From NCBI GenBank assembly GCA_023374025.1, contig SIJG01000009.1, forward strand, positions 217,591 to 281,590: a stretch of DNA of 64,000 bases. The letters are read 5' to 3'. The stretch comes from Heterodera schachtii. Its lineage: Eukaryota > Nematoda > Chromadorea > Rhabditida > Heteroderidae. Positions 20,531 through 31,832 of the stretch are shown piece after piece (the stretch's first letter is position 1; every line of letters begins with the position of its first letter). The position numbers and the translations under genes were made by a program. The notes beneath the pieces were generated by a model. It made no database searches. It was not told the DNA's origin and saw only the letters and a list, made by a program, of their open reading frames with translations.

Positions 20531-21562
20531 TCATTTGAGAAATGTCTGATCAAAGAAGAGCCTATAATGAATAATGTTAATTGATGATACATATTTTGTT
20601 GTTCTTTGAACTGTCAAATTTAACGCTGACAATTAAAAATAGGAATTTGAGTTTGCTAATAATTAAAAATTGATAAAATTCGATACTTTTTTACTTGAGA
20701 TAATTTGCAAATTCATTTTGACTTTTCGTGGGTCAATGGCAACTCGTACAAAAAGGCAACTCATATTTGACAAAAATTAAGTCTAAGCCTAGACCCAATC
20801 ATAAGCATTTTATAACACTTTTAAGAAATGTTAATTTTCAGAACGATTTTTTTCTCATTTTCACACTAATATGAAACATAGATTTGAATGTGTTTGTTAG
20901 TCAAAGATAGTTTTTGAAAAAGCAGAATTTTGAATGTCATCCAAATCCCACATTCTTGGTATTATTCGAAAGCTTAACATGTTTAGAAGCTTTTTCTAAG
21001 CTATTGCTTACAAATTAGCGATTAGACAATTACTAAAAAAGTTATAACATGAAATTTCAAAAAATGCAGAATTTTTGAAGTTTTTTATGAACAAAATTTT
21101 TTCCAGGCTTAAAAATCTATTCTTTTTTTGTTAGGCTAATAGAGCATGTTTAGAGCTTTCGAATGATACCAAGAATATTGGATTTGGATGCCAACAAAAA
21201 AAGCTTAAGTGGAAAAGCATGCTGGCGCCCAACCGTGCGCGCCCAACTGAGCGAGTCCGATATGAAACATAGATTTGAATGTGTTTGTTAGTCAAAGATA
21301 GTTTTTGAAAAAGCAGAATTTTGAATGTTTTAAACAAATCTCATTTGATTTTTTTTCGTTTTTAGGGGGGGGGGCGGGGCCGGTAGTGCCGTTAAACGCC
21401 ACAGGGAAAACATTTCCGATTGTAATTTTTATTAAAGAATTAAGTAAATTTTTCATAAATTTGTTGTTTTCAAAATAAGTGACATTTTCAAAACAAAACA
21501 AAAAATGAGAGCATCAAATCAAGTTCCAATTGTGTGAGATCGTCGACCATTTCTCAAAATAA
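20531..21562. repeat. Intergenic with decayed dispersed repeats
   Basis: Contains partial copies of a dispersed repeat (CTTTCGAATGATACCAAGAA at about 21157-21176, TTAGTCAAAGATAGTTTTTG twice, at 20897 and 21287) and a GGGGCGGGGCCGGTAGTGCC patch near 21371, a variant of the GC-rich hairpin motif. Nothing coding seen. Confidence 0.5.
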
Positions 21563-23452
21563 TTAATAATTTTCATTGCTTTCATTCGTCCGCTTTTTCT
21601 TTTTCTTCTTCCGCTGGTTGTGAGACAATGGCCTAAAATTTAGTGCCATTTCAATTGGATGAATTATTATCGACAAAATCAACTCACCCAATGCTATCAT
21701 TGCCACGCCACAAATCAAATTTGACTTTGTTCAAATTGTGGTCCCAATTTTCATCGTTTTCCCATTGAATTGTCTCCCCAATTGGACATCGTTTCAACAG
21801 CCAATTACACATGGATTTTTCCCAAAATATCAGCTTCTCATTTGTCCTTTCGTTCACCAATTCAAATTGTTCAATTGGCATTGTTTCCATATGAAAATTA
21901 ATTCCAATAATGTAACTGACAGAAGTGGTGGCAGAGAGAAATGTCTAAACAAAATTTAAAAAAATATATGCTAGGAATTCTTTTTTAGGCACAAAAAATC
22001 GCAAATTTTGGCATTTTTGGTAATTATTTTAAGGATTTTCAAAAATCCTTACCAAAAATGAAATAAAACTAAAAAAACACCCCTAAGAATCGACCCAAAA
22101 AAAATTTCAAAAAATACACCCATAAGAATTGGAAAATTTTCTTGAAAAATCATCCCACAAAATTAATTAATTTTTTTCTTGACAAAATAATTAAATTGTT
22201 CATTATCTGCTAAGAAAACATTATAATTATTTAAATTATTCGTCTACACAAAAATATAACTAAAATTTTACTCTTTTTTTTTAACCTTTTTTCCACTAAA
22301 AAATCATTATTTTTACACATATTTAATAACTACATATTTCGAGCTTTTTTTGTATCTATTAAAATGCCAATTAAAAAAAAAAGTTTGAGCCAAAAAAGTT
22401 GGAAAATTTGGTTTTTTGAATTTTTCAAGTCATAACTTTTTTGAACCTCAACGAAATTTTTCAGAATTTTGCAGGCTAATAGAGGACACTTAGGGCTTTC
22501 GAATGATACCAAGAATATTTGACTTGGTTGACAAAGAAAAAAGTTATAGCCAAAAAACCGCTGGGGCCCAAACATGCTGGGGCCCAACTGACGTAGACTG
22601 CCATGTTTGATGTTGCAATTAACGTATGCACCTCTTTGAAATTGTTGATCCATTCGAAATTTGGTGGACCAAAATAACCATTACAACGCCATCGCTTTGG
22701 TTGGCCATTTTTGCTCGGCGTGTACAACCATTTTGACAACACTTGGCCAGCAGTTGCGTTTTGCCCATCATCAGCAATTTGATCAGGGAACAGACAATCA
22801 GATTGAATTGAATTCAATTGATCAAGATCAGTGAGAATTGTCGGCGATGTGCGGCGACGCAAAATGTCCAAATGATGGCCATTGCGAAAGCACAAATGAC
22901 GAACGTTTGTCGCGAAAATTGGCCAAATTTGACGGATAAAAACATCCAACATTGGCTGATCATCCTCGGTTTTGTTTGACCATATAGACAATTCCAATTT
23001 GGTGCCCATTCTATCCCAAATTTGCTTGTTGGCATGGAGAAATGCAATGACGGAATGATCAATGTAACTGAAAAAAGATAAAATATGCTTTAATATAGAC
23101 AAAAGTTTAAATTACTCAATCCGAAGGTCCTTAAAGCGAATTTTGTTTGGCAGCGGACGGTCCGGGAATGGAAATTCCACCCATTTGCCATAAACAAATA
23201 GCACTGGTGTTGGTCCTTTGTTGCGAATTTCGATTTCTCTCCAAATTGTCAATTCCGTCGTTTTTGCATTAAAATGTGCGTCAATTAAAACATCGAAACG
23301 GTCGGAAATCAGTGCCATTTTGAGTCCGAGTTGAGCATGGTCAAAAGATGGGAGAATATCCATCCACACGTCGCCACAAATCCAACTGAAAATGCGAGGA
23401 AAAATTTGGGTAAATTAAAAATTTTTAGAAAATTCCTTACCGTCTGTTCATT
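21563..23452 (-). CDS. F-box-like family protein, intact
   Basis: Exons 23452-23442, 23385-23116, 23067-22632, 21944-21688, 21632-21563; total 1044 nt, 347 residues, in frame. Starts MNRR then WICGDVWMDILPSFDHAQLG, with LALISDRFDVL-type helix, then YIDHSVIAFLHANKQIWDRM, IWPIFATNVRHLCF, SPTILTDLDQLNSI, and the C-terminal exon LNERTNEKL-type block with WLLKRCPIGE. The tail reads PLSHNQRKKKKKKRTNESNE, a basic run that could act as a nuclear localisation signal (inference). Intron 3 is 687 bp and holds a dispersed repeat. It starts only 91 bp after the stop of the zinc-finger gene at 24191-23544 on the same strand and has no TATA-like box of its own. Confidence 0.85.
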
Positions 23453-23543
23453 TTTGTTGAAATTTGCACATTTTTGTCGTAAGTTGTGATTGTTAACTAA
23501 AAACTTTATTTACCTATATTTCAAAAATTAAGCAGAAAAATTT

Positions 23544-24191
23544 TTAGGTCATAATTTTTTTTCCTAACTTCGTTAATACAAATCCATGGGTCATTTCCGT
23601 TTCTAATTGTAAGACCCGAATCCTATTAAAAGACATGGATTTGCAAAAATTTATTGTGCCAACCGCTTGGCGGATGCTCTGCTGCTCCTCATCCGCTGTG
23701 CTGACCAATTTGCGCGCCAAAACTTTGTCGAGACCCCCATTTTTGTCCCCAAAATCGCAGTCGTTGTACACAAAACGGCACAGCCGATCCAAATAGGGAT
23801 TAGGTGATGCCTAATCAATTCCAAAATTATGCCTAATTAATTGCAAAAAAAAAAACGCATTAATTAGTATTAATTAATGGTTGAACCCATTAGACATTAG
23901 GACGTACGTTTAACTGTCCAACATGTTCAGTGGTTGCTTCATGGTCCGCCATTTGTTCAGCAGTCACTGATCGGAAATCGCATTCGGCACATTGGTGAGG
24001 TCGATAATTCCTTTAAATTAATTTTTTTTTAAATGGGTTACTGTATTTGCAGGTACAGTAATTAGTCATTTTAATTATTGCTCTTACAAATGTTCTGCAA
24101 TATGTGCCATAAACGTGCTGCGGGTCTCCGACTGGCCACACATCAGACAGTTCAATACTTTGGCGGTGCTGCCACCATTAGCAGAAATCAT
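23544..24191 (-). CDS. Small two-finger C2H2 protein
   Basis: Exons 24191-24088, 24010-23908, 23810-23544; 157 residues, in frame. The first exon starts MISANGGSTAKVLN and holds finger 1, CLMCGQSETRSTFMAHIAEH (Cys-x2-Cys-x12-His-x4-His). The second exon holds finger 2, CAECDFRSVTAEQMADHEA ending TTEH (Cys-x2-Cys-x12-His-x5-His). The third exon encodes SPNPYLDRLCRFVYNDCDFG and a charged tail without further fingers. Nucleic-acid or protein binding is likely from the fold; the target is unknown. It may be the upstream member of a two-gene operon with the F-box-like gene at 23452. Confidence 0.7.
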
Positions 24192-24745
24192 TTTGAAAAT
24201 TTTATATCGAAAAAATGTTTAAAAATATTTAAAAAAAGGTAATTTACAAAATGATATAATTTTTATTTAAATAAAAAAAAGTAAAACGCCTTTGGGAAAA
24301 AAGAATGTAGACATTTAGGTATACATAGTTAGAAATTTATTTAAATAATTAATTGTGTAAATTTACAAAAGATAATCTGGTATGATAATGCCTAGGGCTC
24401 GGAATATTATATGCACATAAAATTGCAAAATATGCGTATAAAAAGTGATTTGTCAAGTTTATGCGTCCCATCAATTTTAAACAATAATTAAATAATAATC
24501 AACTTCTATTTCTGTACAGCTGCTAATAATGATTGGACGCATAAAAGATAAAAATGTGATTGGTATGAAAAGAAAGATAAATGTTTGATTTGAATGGGAG
24601 CGAAGAAATGAGAAAGGAGCAATCGATTGTATGGGAGCGAAATTTAGGTCGGCAAATTATGTGCCGTCGTCCCCAACCAAAGGCATATTGGAGAAAAGGG
24701 ACAAAGAGAGAAAATCGAGAGACAAATGAAAAAAAACAAAAGAGA

Positions 24746-24778
<33 letters not shown>

Positions 24779-25616
24779 CAAAGGGACTGAGAGAGAGACA
24801 GAGAGAGAGAGATTTAGAGAGAGAGACAAAGTGACTGAGAGAGAGAGAGACAAAGGAAAGAGCAATTGAAAATAGAGAAGGAAAGAGGTAGGGGCACGGA
24901 ATTCCGACTTCCGAAAATTTTTGGGCCCTCGGAATTCCATCCCTACTAGGGATGTGCGAGTCTCGGTTCCCGACTCGGAAAATTTCTCGGGGTTTTCGCT
25001 TCCCGCTCTCGGGTTTTTAGTCTCGAAACCGAGAAATTTTTACACTATTAAGGATGACAATTTCGGGGTGAGGGGGTCGCCAGCGAAGTGGGAAAAGAGG
25101 AAAATTATTGAATTTTGAACATAATTTTAACAAAATTGATGAAAAATCCTAAAAACAATTTCCCGTCGGCCCTACCGGTACCGCCGGACTCCCCCGCCTA
25201 AAAAATTTTTTTTTTTTAAATTCGGCGTAAAATGTAATTTTAATGCATACAACGTCATAACCCTACTGATCATGATTCAGGCTGGCATCTCTATTCGAAC
25301 CAATTATCGAATCCCCGACTAAGAAAACCAATAAAATTGGTTTTGAGCAATTTTGAGTTTTGGAGCCCCCGATAAAAATTTATCCAAATTCCAATTCACC
25401 AACTCAAATGACCGACCATTTTTCAAATACATATATTGAACAAAAATTCTAAAGCAATCAGACAAATAAATGTTTAAGAAGCAACAAAAGCATTTCTGAG
25501 AGAAAATGAACATCAAATCCATTTGCAATTTGTGAGATCGTCGACCATTTCTCAAATATAATTAATTCATTTCCGCGCAATTAGACGACATTTTGGTTGC
25601 TTTGATCCGCTTATTC
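24192..25616. repeat. Repeat-rich intergenic region with GA microsatellite
   Basis: A (GA)n-rich low-complexity block spans 24748-24865. About 24885-24947 is a short copy of the GGAATTCCGACTTCCGAAAA element seen at 43881. From 24948 (TAGGGATGTGCGAGTCTCGG) another hAT-like left end begins without a clear right end. A GC-rich hairpin patch (CCGTCGGCCCTACCGGTACC) lies near 25160. The conserved family 3'-UTR for the next gene is at about 25530-25560. No exon recognised. Confidence 0.5.
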
Positions 25617-26866
25617 TTATTCCGCTGGTGGCGATAATGGTCTAAATTGTTTTTTATTTTTTAACAAAATCAAAATTCCTTGGTTGCTGCTCTCACCCAA
25701 TGCTATAATTGCCGCCCCACAACTTAAATCGGACATTGTTCAAATTGTCGTCTAAATTTTCGTCGTTTTCCCACTGAACCGTCGCCGTAATTGGACATCG
25801 CTTCAACAGCAATTAACTGCATCATAACGTGACACTTTCTCCAGTGTCAGCTTTTCTTTGGTCCGTTCGTTCACCGATTCAAATGGCTCAGTTGGCATTG
25901 TTCTCAAACGCTTCATTCGAATAATGTAACTGACGGAAGAAGTGGCACGGAGAAATGCCTAAACAAAAAGAAAAAGCAAATTAAATGAGCAATCAAAACA
26001 GTCAATTAGTAGGCCGGCCACCTCTTTCAAATTTTAATGAATAGAGCCACCTCTTTGAAATTGTTTATCCAATCTAAGTTCACTTCTTCGCCATAATCCG
26101 CACAAAACAATCGCTTCGGTTGGCCATTTTTGCTCGGCGTGTGTAACCATTTGGACAATGCTTGGCTAGCAGTTGCATTTGGCCCATCATCAGCAATTCC
26201 ATCGGGGCACAGACCACCAGAATAGATTGAATACAATTGATCAAGATCAGTGAGAATTGCCGGTGAAGTGTGACGACGCAAATTGCCCAAATGATTTCCA
26301 TCGGAAAAGTACAAATGACGAATATTTGGCGCAAAAATTGGCAAAATTTCTCGAGCCAAAACATCCCAAATTTGCTGGACATTTGCACAAAACAACTCCA
26401 AATTGATGCCCATTCTGTCCCAAATGTGTTTGTTGGCATGGAAAAATGCAATGACGGAATGATCAATGTACCTGAAGAAACATAAAAAATTGCTTTAATA
26501 AACACAAAAGTTTAAATTACCAAATATTAAGATTCTTAAAGCGAATTTTGTTGGGCAACGGATGGTCCGGCAATGGAAAATCCGCAAATTTGTCATCGAT
26601 CAGAACAGACAGTTTCGCTTTTAGTCCAATGCCCACGCAAATTTTGATTGTCCTCCAAAGTGTCAATTCCGTCGTATTTCCATCAAAATGTTTGTCCACC
26701 AAAACATCGAAACGGTCGGAAAGCAATGCCATTTTGAGACCAAGTTCAACACGTTCAAAAGATGGGAGAATGTCCATCCACACGTCGCCACAAATCCAAC
26801 TGAAACATGGAAAAAAAATTGGGTAACGAAAAAATTTGTATTTAAAATTCTTCACCGTCTGTTCAT
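25617..26866 (-). pseudogene. F-box-like family gene with frameshift in exon 4
   Basis: Exons 26866-26856 (ATG AAC AGA CG), 26799-26521, 26471-26051, 25958-25697, 25641-25617. Exons 1-3 are intact (WICGDVWMDILPSFERVELG, then SVIAFFHANKHIWDRM). Exon 4 has lost one G in the TGG of the WLLKRCPI block, putting a TGA right after DAVNC; its length modulo 3 confirms a single-base deletion. The tail reads PLSPPAE then TAA, a stop where other members continue EEKADQS. The 3' end of exon 3 is followed by a second, degenerate copy of its last bases. A truncated product of about 270 residues is possible. Confidence 0.75.
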
Positions 26867-26972
26867 TTGTTTTGCTGCAATTAGCACACTTTTGCCGTTT
26901 TACAATTAATTAGGTAATTGGTGTCACAAAAATTCAGAATATGGAATGAGGAGGAGGAGAAGAAAAAAGGCA

Positions 26973-26980
26973 TTTTTATA
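26973..26980 (-). promoter_or_regulatory. TATA-like box, minus strand
   Basis: TATAAAAATGCC about 107 bp before the leader exon at 26866, in the same context as the box at 14216-14223. Confidence 0.6.
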
Positions 26981-27032
26981 CTAAAATATTAGCCTAGCAA
27001 TTTGAGGGTGGAAAAAGTCGGCGTTTGTCCGG

Positions 27033-27040
27033 TATAAAAG
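27033..27040 (+). promoter_or_regulatory. TATA-like box, plus strand
   Basis: TATAAAAGGGAATGG about 100 bp before the ATG at 27137 and about 55 bp from the opposing minus-strand box, giving a compact divergent promoter. Confidence 0.6.
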
Positions 27041-27136
27041 GGAATGGTCGTTTGACGCAAATGCCATTCTATGTAAAATTATTCTATATCAAAAAGAAAT
27101 TTTATTTGACAGAGTTTTCCTCTCCTTTTTTTTGCC

Positions 27137-28381
27137 ATGGCTTCCAACAATAATAATTTTCTGTTGATCATTTTTCTGATCGTCGCATTGTTTCTCAACG
27201 ACGGCTTCTGTCAGCAACAAAACAACAAAAACAGCAGGTGCTGTGATTTTGATGAACAGCAATTTTCGAAATCCAAAAAATTTAAATTTTTAAAGGCCCT
27301 CATTAAAAAAAACGAAAATTGAACACGGAAATTCCAAGGGTAGAGGAGGGGTGGGATTGGACGTAATGCAATTTGCGTATTGCGGTGAATTTTTTTCGCA
27401 ACATTTTCTACCGCGTTTTGTGTCTCATTTTCGGTTTGGTCCGTATTCTATCCACCCCATGGTACATATGAGGCAATCGGAATTCCAACTTTTTATGTGT
27501 AATATGATATGTCCAACATTTTTGCCTTACATTTTTCGGCATCCCAATCAGACTTTTGTCAGAAATTGGTAATACAAATTCCCCCTAATTTTCAAATTTG
27601 TTCATTCATGAAAATTCCTTAATTTTTCCCCTCATTTTTCAGTGAAATTGAGCCGATGCAGGAGCATCATCTCGAAGGCTTTGCTTGGTGCGTTTTGCGC
27701 TGTTTTGTTTCTTCCCATTTCATTCATCGCTCATACATAAGCAATTTACAGGGCTCTATTGCAGTTCACACGACCATAAAATTTTTTTTTCAATTTTGAT
27801 GAATCATAACTTTTTCAAGGAGCATCCAAATTAAACATTCTTACAATTAGTACATATCATTCGATAGCCCTAAGAATTCTCTGTTAACCTGCAAAATTTC
27901 AAAAAGTTGGTTTTCTAAACATTTTTGGCCATAATTTTTTGTAACCCCACGAAATTTTTTGAAATTTTGCATGCTAATAGAGGCTTCTTAGGGCTATCGA
28001 ATGATAGTAAGAATGTTTAATTTGGATGCCTCTTGAAAAAGTTATGGTGCACTAAAGTTGCAAAAAATTTTTATGGTCGTGTGAACTGCAATAGAGCCAT
28101 TTACAGAACCCATAGAAATGCGACCGTAACCCCAACCACCACCATACACACTCCCATACAGTAGTAACTCCTCCCCATTTAATAATTTCAGGTTGGCTGC
28201 TCTAACGGGCACTGGTATTGGTGTTGTCCTCTATTCCTTAATGCTGTGCTGTTGTTGTTCCGTCTGCTGCATTCCGTGTTACATCTGTTGCTACGTGTAT
28301 GTGTCAAATCAACGGGAAAGGCGTTTCATGCGTCAAATGTCTTCGCCCACCCGCGGCGGATTCGATGGACAAATGCCATGA
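27137..28381 (+). CDS. Type I membrane protein with Cys-rich juxtamembrane segment
   Basis: Exons 27137-27237, 27344-27568, 27643-27688, 28192-28381, joined in phases 2, 2 and 2; about 187 residues. The N-terminus MASNNNNFLLIIFLIVALFL with NDGFC is a clear signal peptide. The extracellular part (FAYCGEFFSQHFLPRFVSHF, FMCNMICPTFLPYIF) has several Cys and an Asn-Gln-Thr glycosylation sequon. The last exon has helix LAALTGTGIGVVLYSLMLCC followed at once by CCSVCCIPCYICCYVYV, ten Cys in about 20 residues (candidate palmitoylation or metal-binding cluster), then a basic tail RERRFMRQM. I do not recognise the family. A foldback element sits in intron 3. Alternative: the first exon could read on to a TGA at 27321. 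Confidence 0.65.
27752..28098. mobile_element. Inverted-repeat element, 347 bp, in an intron
   Basis: Inverted ends GGCTCTATTGCAGTTCACAC (and on to GACCATAAAATTTTT) with an exact 8-bp direct repeat ATTTACAG (27744-27751, 28099-28106). The interior carries the dispersed CTATCGAATGATA...AAGAATGTTTAA repeat in both orientations, so the whole element can fold. Non-coding. Confidence 0.85.
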
Positions 28382-28749
28382 GAGCATTTTGGCATTTGGT
28401 GACTGACGACGGCCGGCACATTTGTCTTGGAAAGAAATTGAGTGATTTTGAAATGCGAAGTGAAAACAGATGGATTAAGATTACGGATGATAAAAGGGAT
28501 TTGATAATCATTATTTGTATTGTTGATAATTGTATTTGTCCCTATGTATATTATATTATATGTATGTAAATTTGTTTTGTCATTACATATTTCTGTGAAT
28601 CCTAAAAGTTAAAACCCATTTTGCCTAGTCAAAAGCAGCAAAAATTGCTTATAAATCAGCACATGAGCCTCATTGTAGTTGGTAAATTTGAAAAAAAAAA
28701 AAATCGAATTCTTAAAATTTTTGTTTTCTAAATTTTTAAAATATAGCTG
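28382..28749. other. 3' flank of the Cys-rich membrane-protein gene
   Basis: AT-rich, with TATATTATATTATATGTATG near 28548. Nothing recognised beyond an untranslated region. Confidence 0.4.
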
Positions 28750-29315
28750 ACAAGGGAACATTCCGAACTGTGACTGCTCAGATTACTTTAAAATCACTTT
28801 TATCGTGTAGAGCATAGTCGATTTACTATTGCCAGTTTTTGGCACTTTTGGCTAAGGAGCCAAAAATGATCAGAAAAAATCGATCAAATGAAAATCCCAG
28901 CCAAAATTTGTTAATTTGACTCATTTTTCCTCTTACACTTTAATGACCATTTGTCATGGGTTCGGATCCGCTCGACAAATGATGAATTATTTTGGTTTTT
29001 TTCTAAGTATTATTCCACCTGGCATATTTTTATTCTGTAATTTTAATTTATTTTTGATGCTAATTTGATAGAGAATTGTTTGCTGATCATTTTTTAAAAA
29101 GTTTCCAGCTCTAGGACCATTTTAAATTTTTTTATGAATTTTAAAAAAATTTGCCACTTTTTCGATTTTTCGGAACTTTGATCAATTTTTTCTGATCATT
29201 TTTGGCTCCGTAGCCAAAAAAGCCGAAAATTGACAATAGTAAATCGACTATGCTCTACACGATAAAAGTGGTTTTAAAGTGATCTGGGTGGATACAGTTT
29301 GGAATGTTCCCTTGT
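28750..29315. mobile_element. Foldback element, 566 bp
   Basis: Exact 15-nt inverted ends ACAAGGGAACATTCC / GGAATGTTCCCTTGT and long arms pairing through CGTGTAGAGCATAGTCGATT and its complement to the GATCAGAAAAAATCGATC region. No target duplication could be assigned. A related, more decayed copy of one arm lies at about 52610-53000. Confidence 0.7.
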
Positions 29316-29461
29316 GAGATACAAATAGTTATGGCCAAAAAAACAACTCAAAAAATTGAATTATTCTGGCCATTTTGCGACGCACGCCATGTATTTTTTC
29401 AACCGAATCTAGAAGGTTAGGAGTAGAGAATGGCGCAGAATTTTGCTCAAAATACAGTTAG

Positions 29462-29650
29462 TTATGTGACTTTGTTCAAATTGTTGTCCCATTGAATCGA
29501 CGCCTCATTTTCACTAATTGGGCATCGCTTCAACAGCCAATAAACAGCAGAACGTGGCAATTTCTCCAATGTCAGCTTTTCCTTGGTTCGTTCGTTCACT
29601 GATTCAAATGGCCCCCCATCAATTGATGTTTTATACTTGTCACCGTTTTC
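29462..29650 (-). pseudogene. F-box-like family exon-4 fragment
   Basis: Minus-strand reading GGPFESVNERTKEKLTLEKL, then VYWLLKRCPISENEA and DNNLNKV. It is an isolated piece of the C-terminal exon with neither splice acceptor nor neighbouring exons. No other part of the gene is near. Confidence 0.75.
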
Positions 29651-29669
29651 GTTAAATTTCAAAAAAGTT

Positions 29670-31832
29670 ATGGCCAGAAGGAACTCAAAATAGTATTTCG
29701 AACTTTTTTTTGCCCTGATTTTTTTTTGTGCATTAATAAAATAATTGCAGTTTGATATGTTAATTTGGTAGAGAAACGAAAAAAGTTATGGTCCAAAAAT
29801 TCGGCCGACGACGTTTTGTCCTGCTCCGCGGAACCGCCGGAGCCTCTCCCCTCGCCCGTCATCAAATTTTTTTTTTTTTTTTGAAAAATACACCGTAAAA
29901 AAGTTAAAAATCTGATTTTTTGTTCCCGAATGCACTGAAACAAAATATACAATTTACTTACTTTCCCTCCAAATTTGTTAAAAAAGATAATGGGAGGCGA
30001 AAAATAATAATTCGATACATTTTTTGATAGGATAAATTGTAGCAATTTCGCGAAATGTTCTGATTTTCGGCTCCAAAATCTGATTTTTAAAAATTTTAGG
30101 TTTAAAAATTTTCTTATTCAAAAAAAAATTATAAATTTATTTAATCATTTAAATATCCAAAATTAAGTTTTTTGGTTAAGTTTTACGCTTTTTGCTCCCT
30201 AAAAATCCTTAATAAAAAATTTAAATGCCTTTTTCCGCGGAACCGCTCAGTTGGGCCCCGGCACGTTTGGGCCTCAGCGGGTTTTTGGCTATAAATTTTT
30301 TCTTTGTCAACCAAATTCAACATTGTTGGTATCATTCAAAACCCTAAGTTTCCTCTATTAGCCTGCAAAATTCTAAAAAAATTCGTTGAGCTTCAAAAAA
30401 GTTATGGCCTGGGCCTGAATAATTCAAAAAACCAAATTTTCCAACTTTTCTGGCCATAAATTTGTTCGAAATTGACGAATTTTTTTGAAATTTTGCAGGC
30501 TGATAGAGCATGTTAAGAGCTTTTGAATGATACCAAGAATGTTGAATTTGGTTGGCAAAGAAAAAAAGTTATAGTGCAAAAACATGCTGGGAAATGAATT
30601 ATTTTTGTGTAATGATCGGTTATTTGAGATTATTATTTAATATAAAATTGTTTGATCATTTTTGGTGTCCATTTCCACTCAAAAATTTGTTGATTCTCCG
30701 ACACTTAAACTTTTCTTATTTTCATTTAAATTTAAACTTAAAAATTAAATTTGTTTTTTAAAAATTATTTATCTCAATATTGGTTTGGCGTAATTTTGTT
30801 ATCTTTTTGGATAAAATTTTGCGATTTCACACCTCAAATTTTCTTGAAATAATACAAATAATTATGGCGGCTCGGTTCAATTAAGCCATCGTAGAAATTT
30901 GTCACTTATAGAAAAATCTTTGGGCTTTCTCTATACATAAACAAACTTAAAATTGCTTTTTTTCTGAAAAAGTTATGAAGGAATTAATAGTTTCATATTT
31001 TTACGGTCATCCAAAAAATGTAAAATTTGCATGTTGTTTAAACATCAATTAATCCGTAAAAATTCCTGAATTCAAATTCTAAAACGCAAAGCAAATACAA
31101 TTCATTAGAAAAAAGCAATATGAATTTTATTAAACCGAAACTGACTCTTTTAAAATTATAATAATGATTATTTTATCTCATTTTAGCATTATTTCAGTTA
31201 TTATAATAAAGCTGACCCATTTTCTACTTCAAAAAATAGGCCATAAAATTACTAGAGCTGACCACTTTGCTTGTCATATTCTTTCGCCGGATTTTGCGCA
31301 GGTGCCTATCCTAATCCCGTTAAAGCAAAAGTTATTCTCGTTGCCTTAATATTGGAAATAAAAAAATAATTTTAAAAGTAAGTCGTTAAATCCTAGAGTT
31401 TAAATGATTTTATTTGTTACCATTGGATGCTCCCGAATTTCATTCAAAAATGCCAAAAATTATCGAGATCCCATTTCTGCTCTTATTCCTGGTAGAATGT
31501 AAATGTATTTTTAAGAATTGTGCGTAATACCAAACAGGAAAATATGCTAATTATAAATTGGTTTAAAAAACTGGAGCCAAATTCTAAAACGCACAGCAAA
31601 TACAATTCATTAGAAAAAAGCAATATGAATTTCTATTAAACCGAAACAAGGGAGGCGGATGAAGCGGAGGACAATGATGACAACACGACGGTGACGACGA
31701 CTACTCGCCGTTCGCTGGGGACAAATTTTTTTTGCCAGCCTTCTGGAAGCCTATTTTCTGGGCCCGCCAGTTGACTTTGGAGGTGAAACAGTAGATGAAA
31801 GATTGGCACAATAAAAAAGCTGTTCTCCTCAG
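29670..31832. repeat. Repeat-rich region, no gene recognised
   Basis: Holds a foldback built on the dispersed repeat (about 30246-30595; arms with TTGGGCCCCGGCACGTTTGG and GAATGATACCAAGAATGTTG), a GC-rich hairpin patch near 29815, and a direct repeat of about 65 bp (31075-31140 and 31574-31646, TTCTAAAACGC[A]AGCAAATACAATTC type) flanking about 435 bp. The last 180 bp before the Fic exon (31650-31830) has raised GC and an acidic reading (ADEAEDNDDNTTVTTTTRRS) that might be an upstream exon. Confidence 0.45.

Noticed and set aside
24581..24940. ORFs with RERERERQ or SLSLSLSVS repeats
   Set aside because: GA/CT microsatellite.
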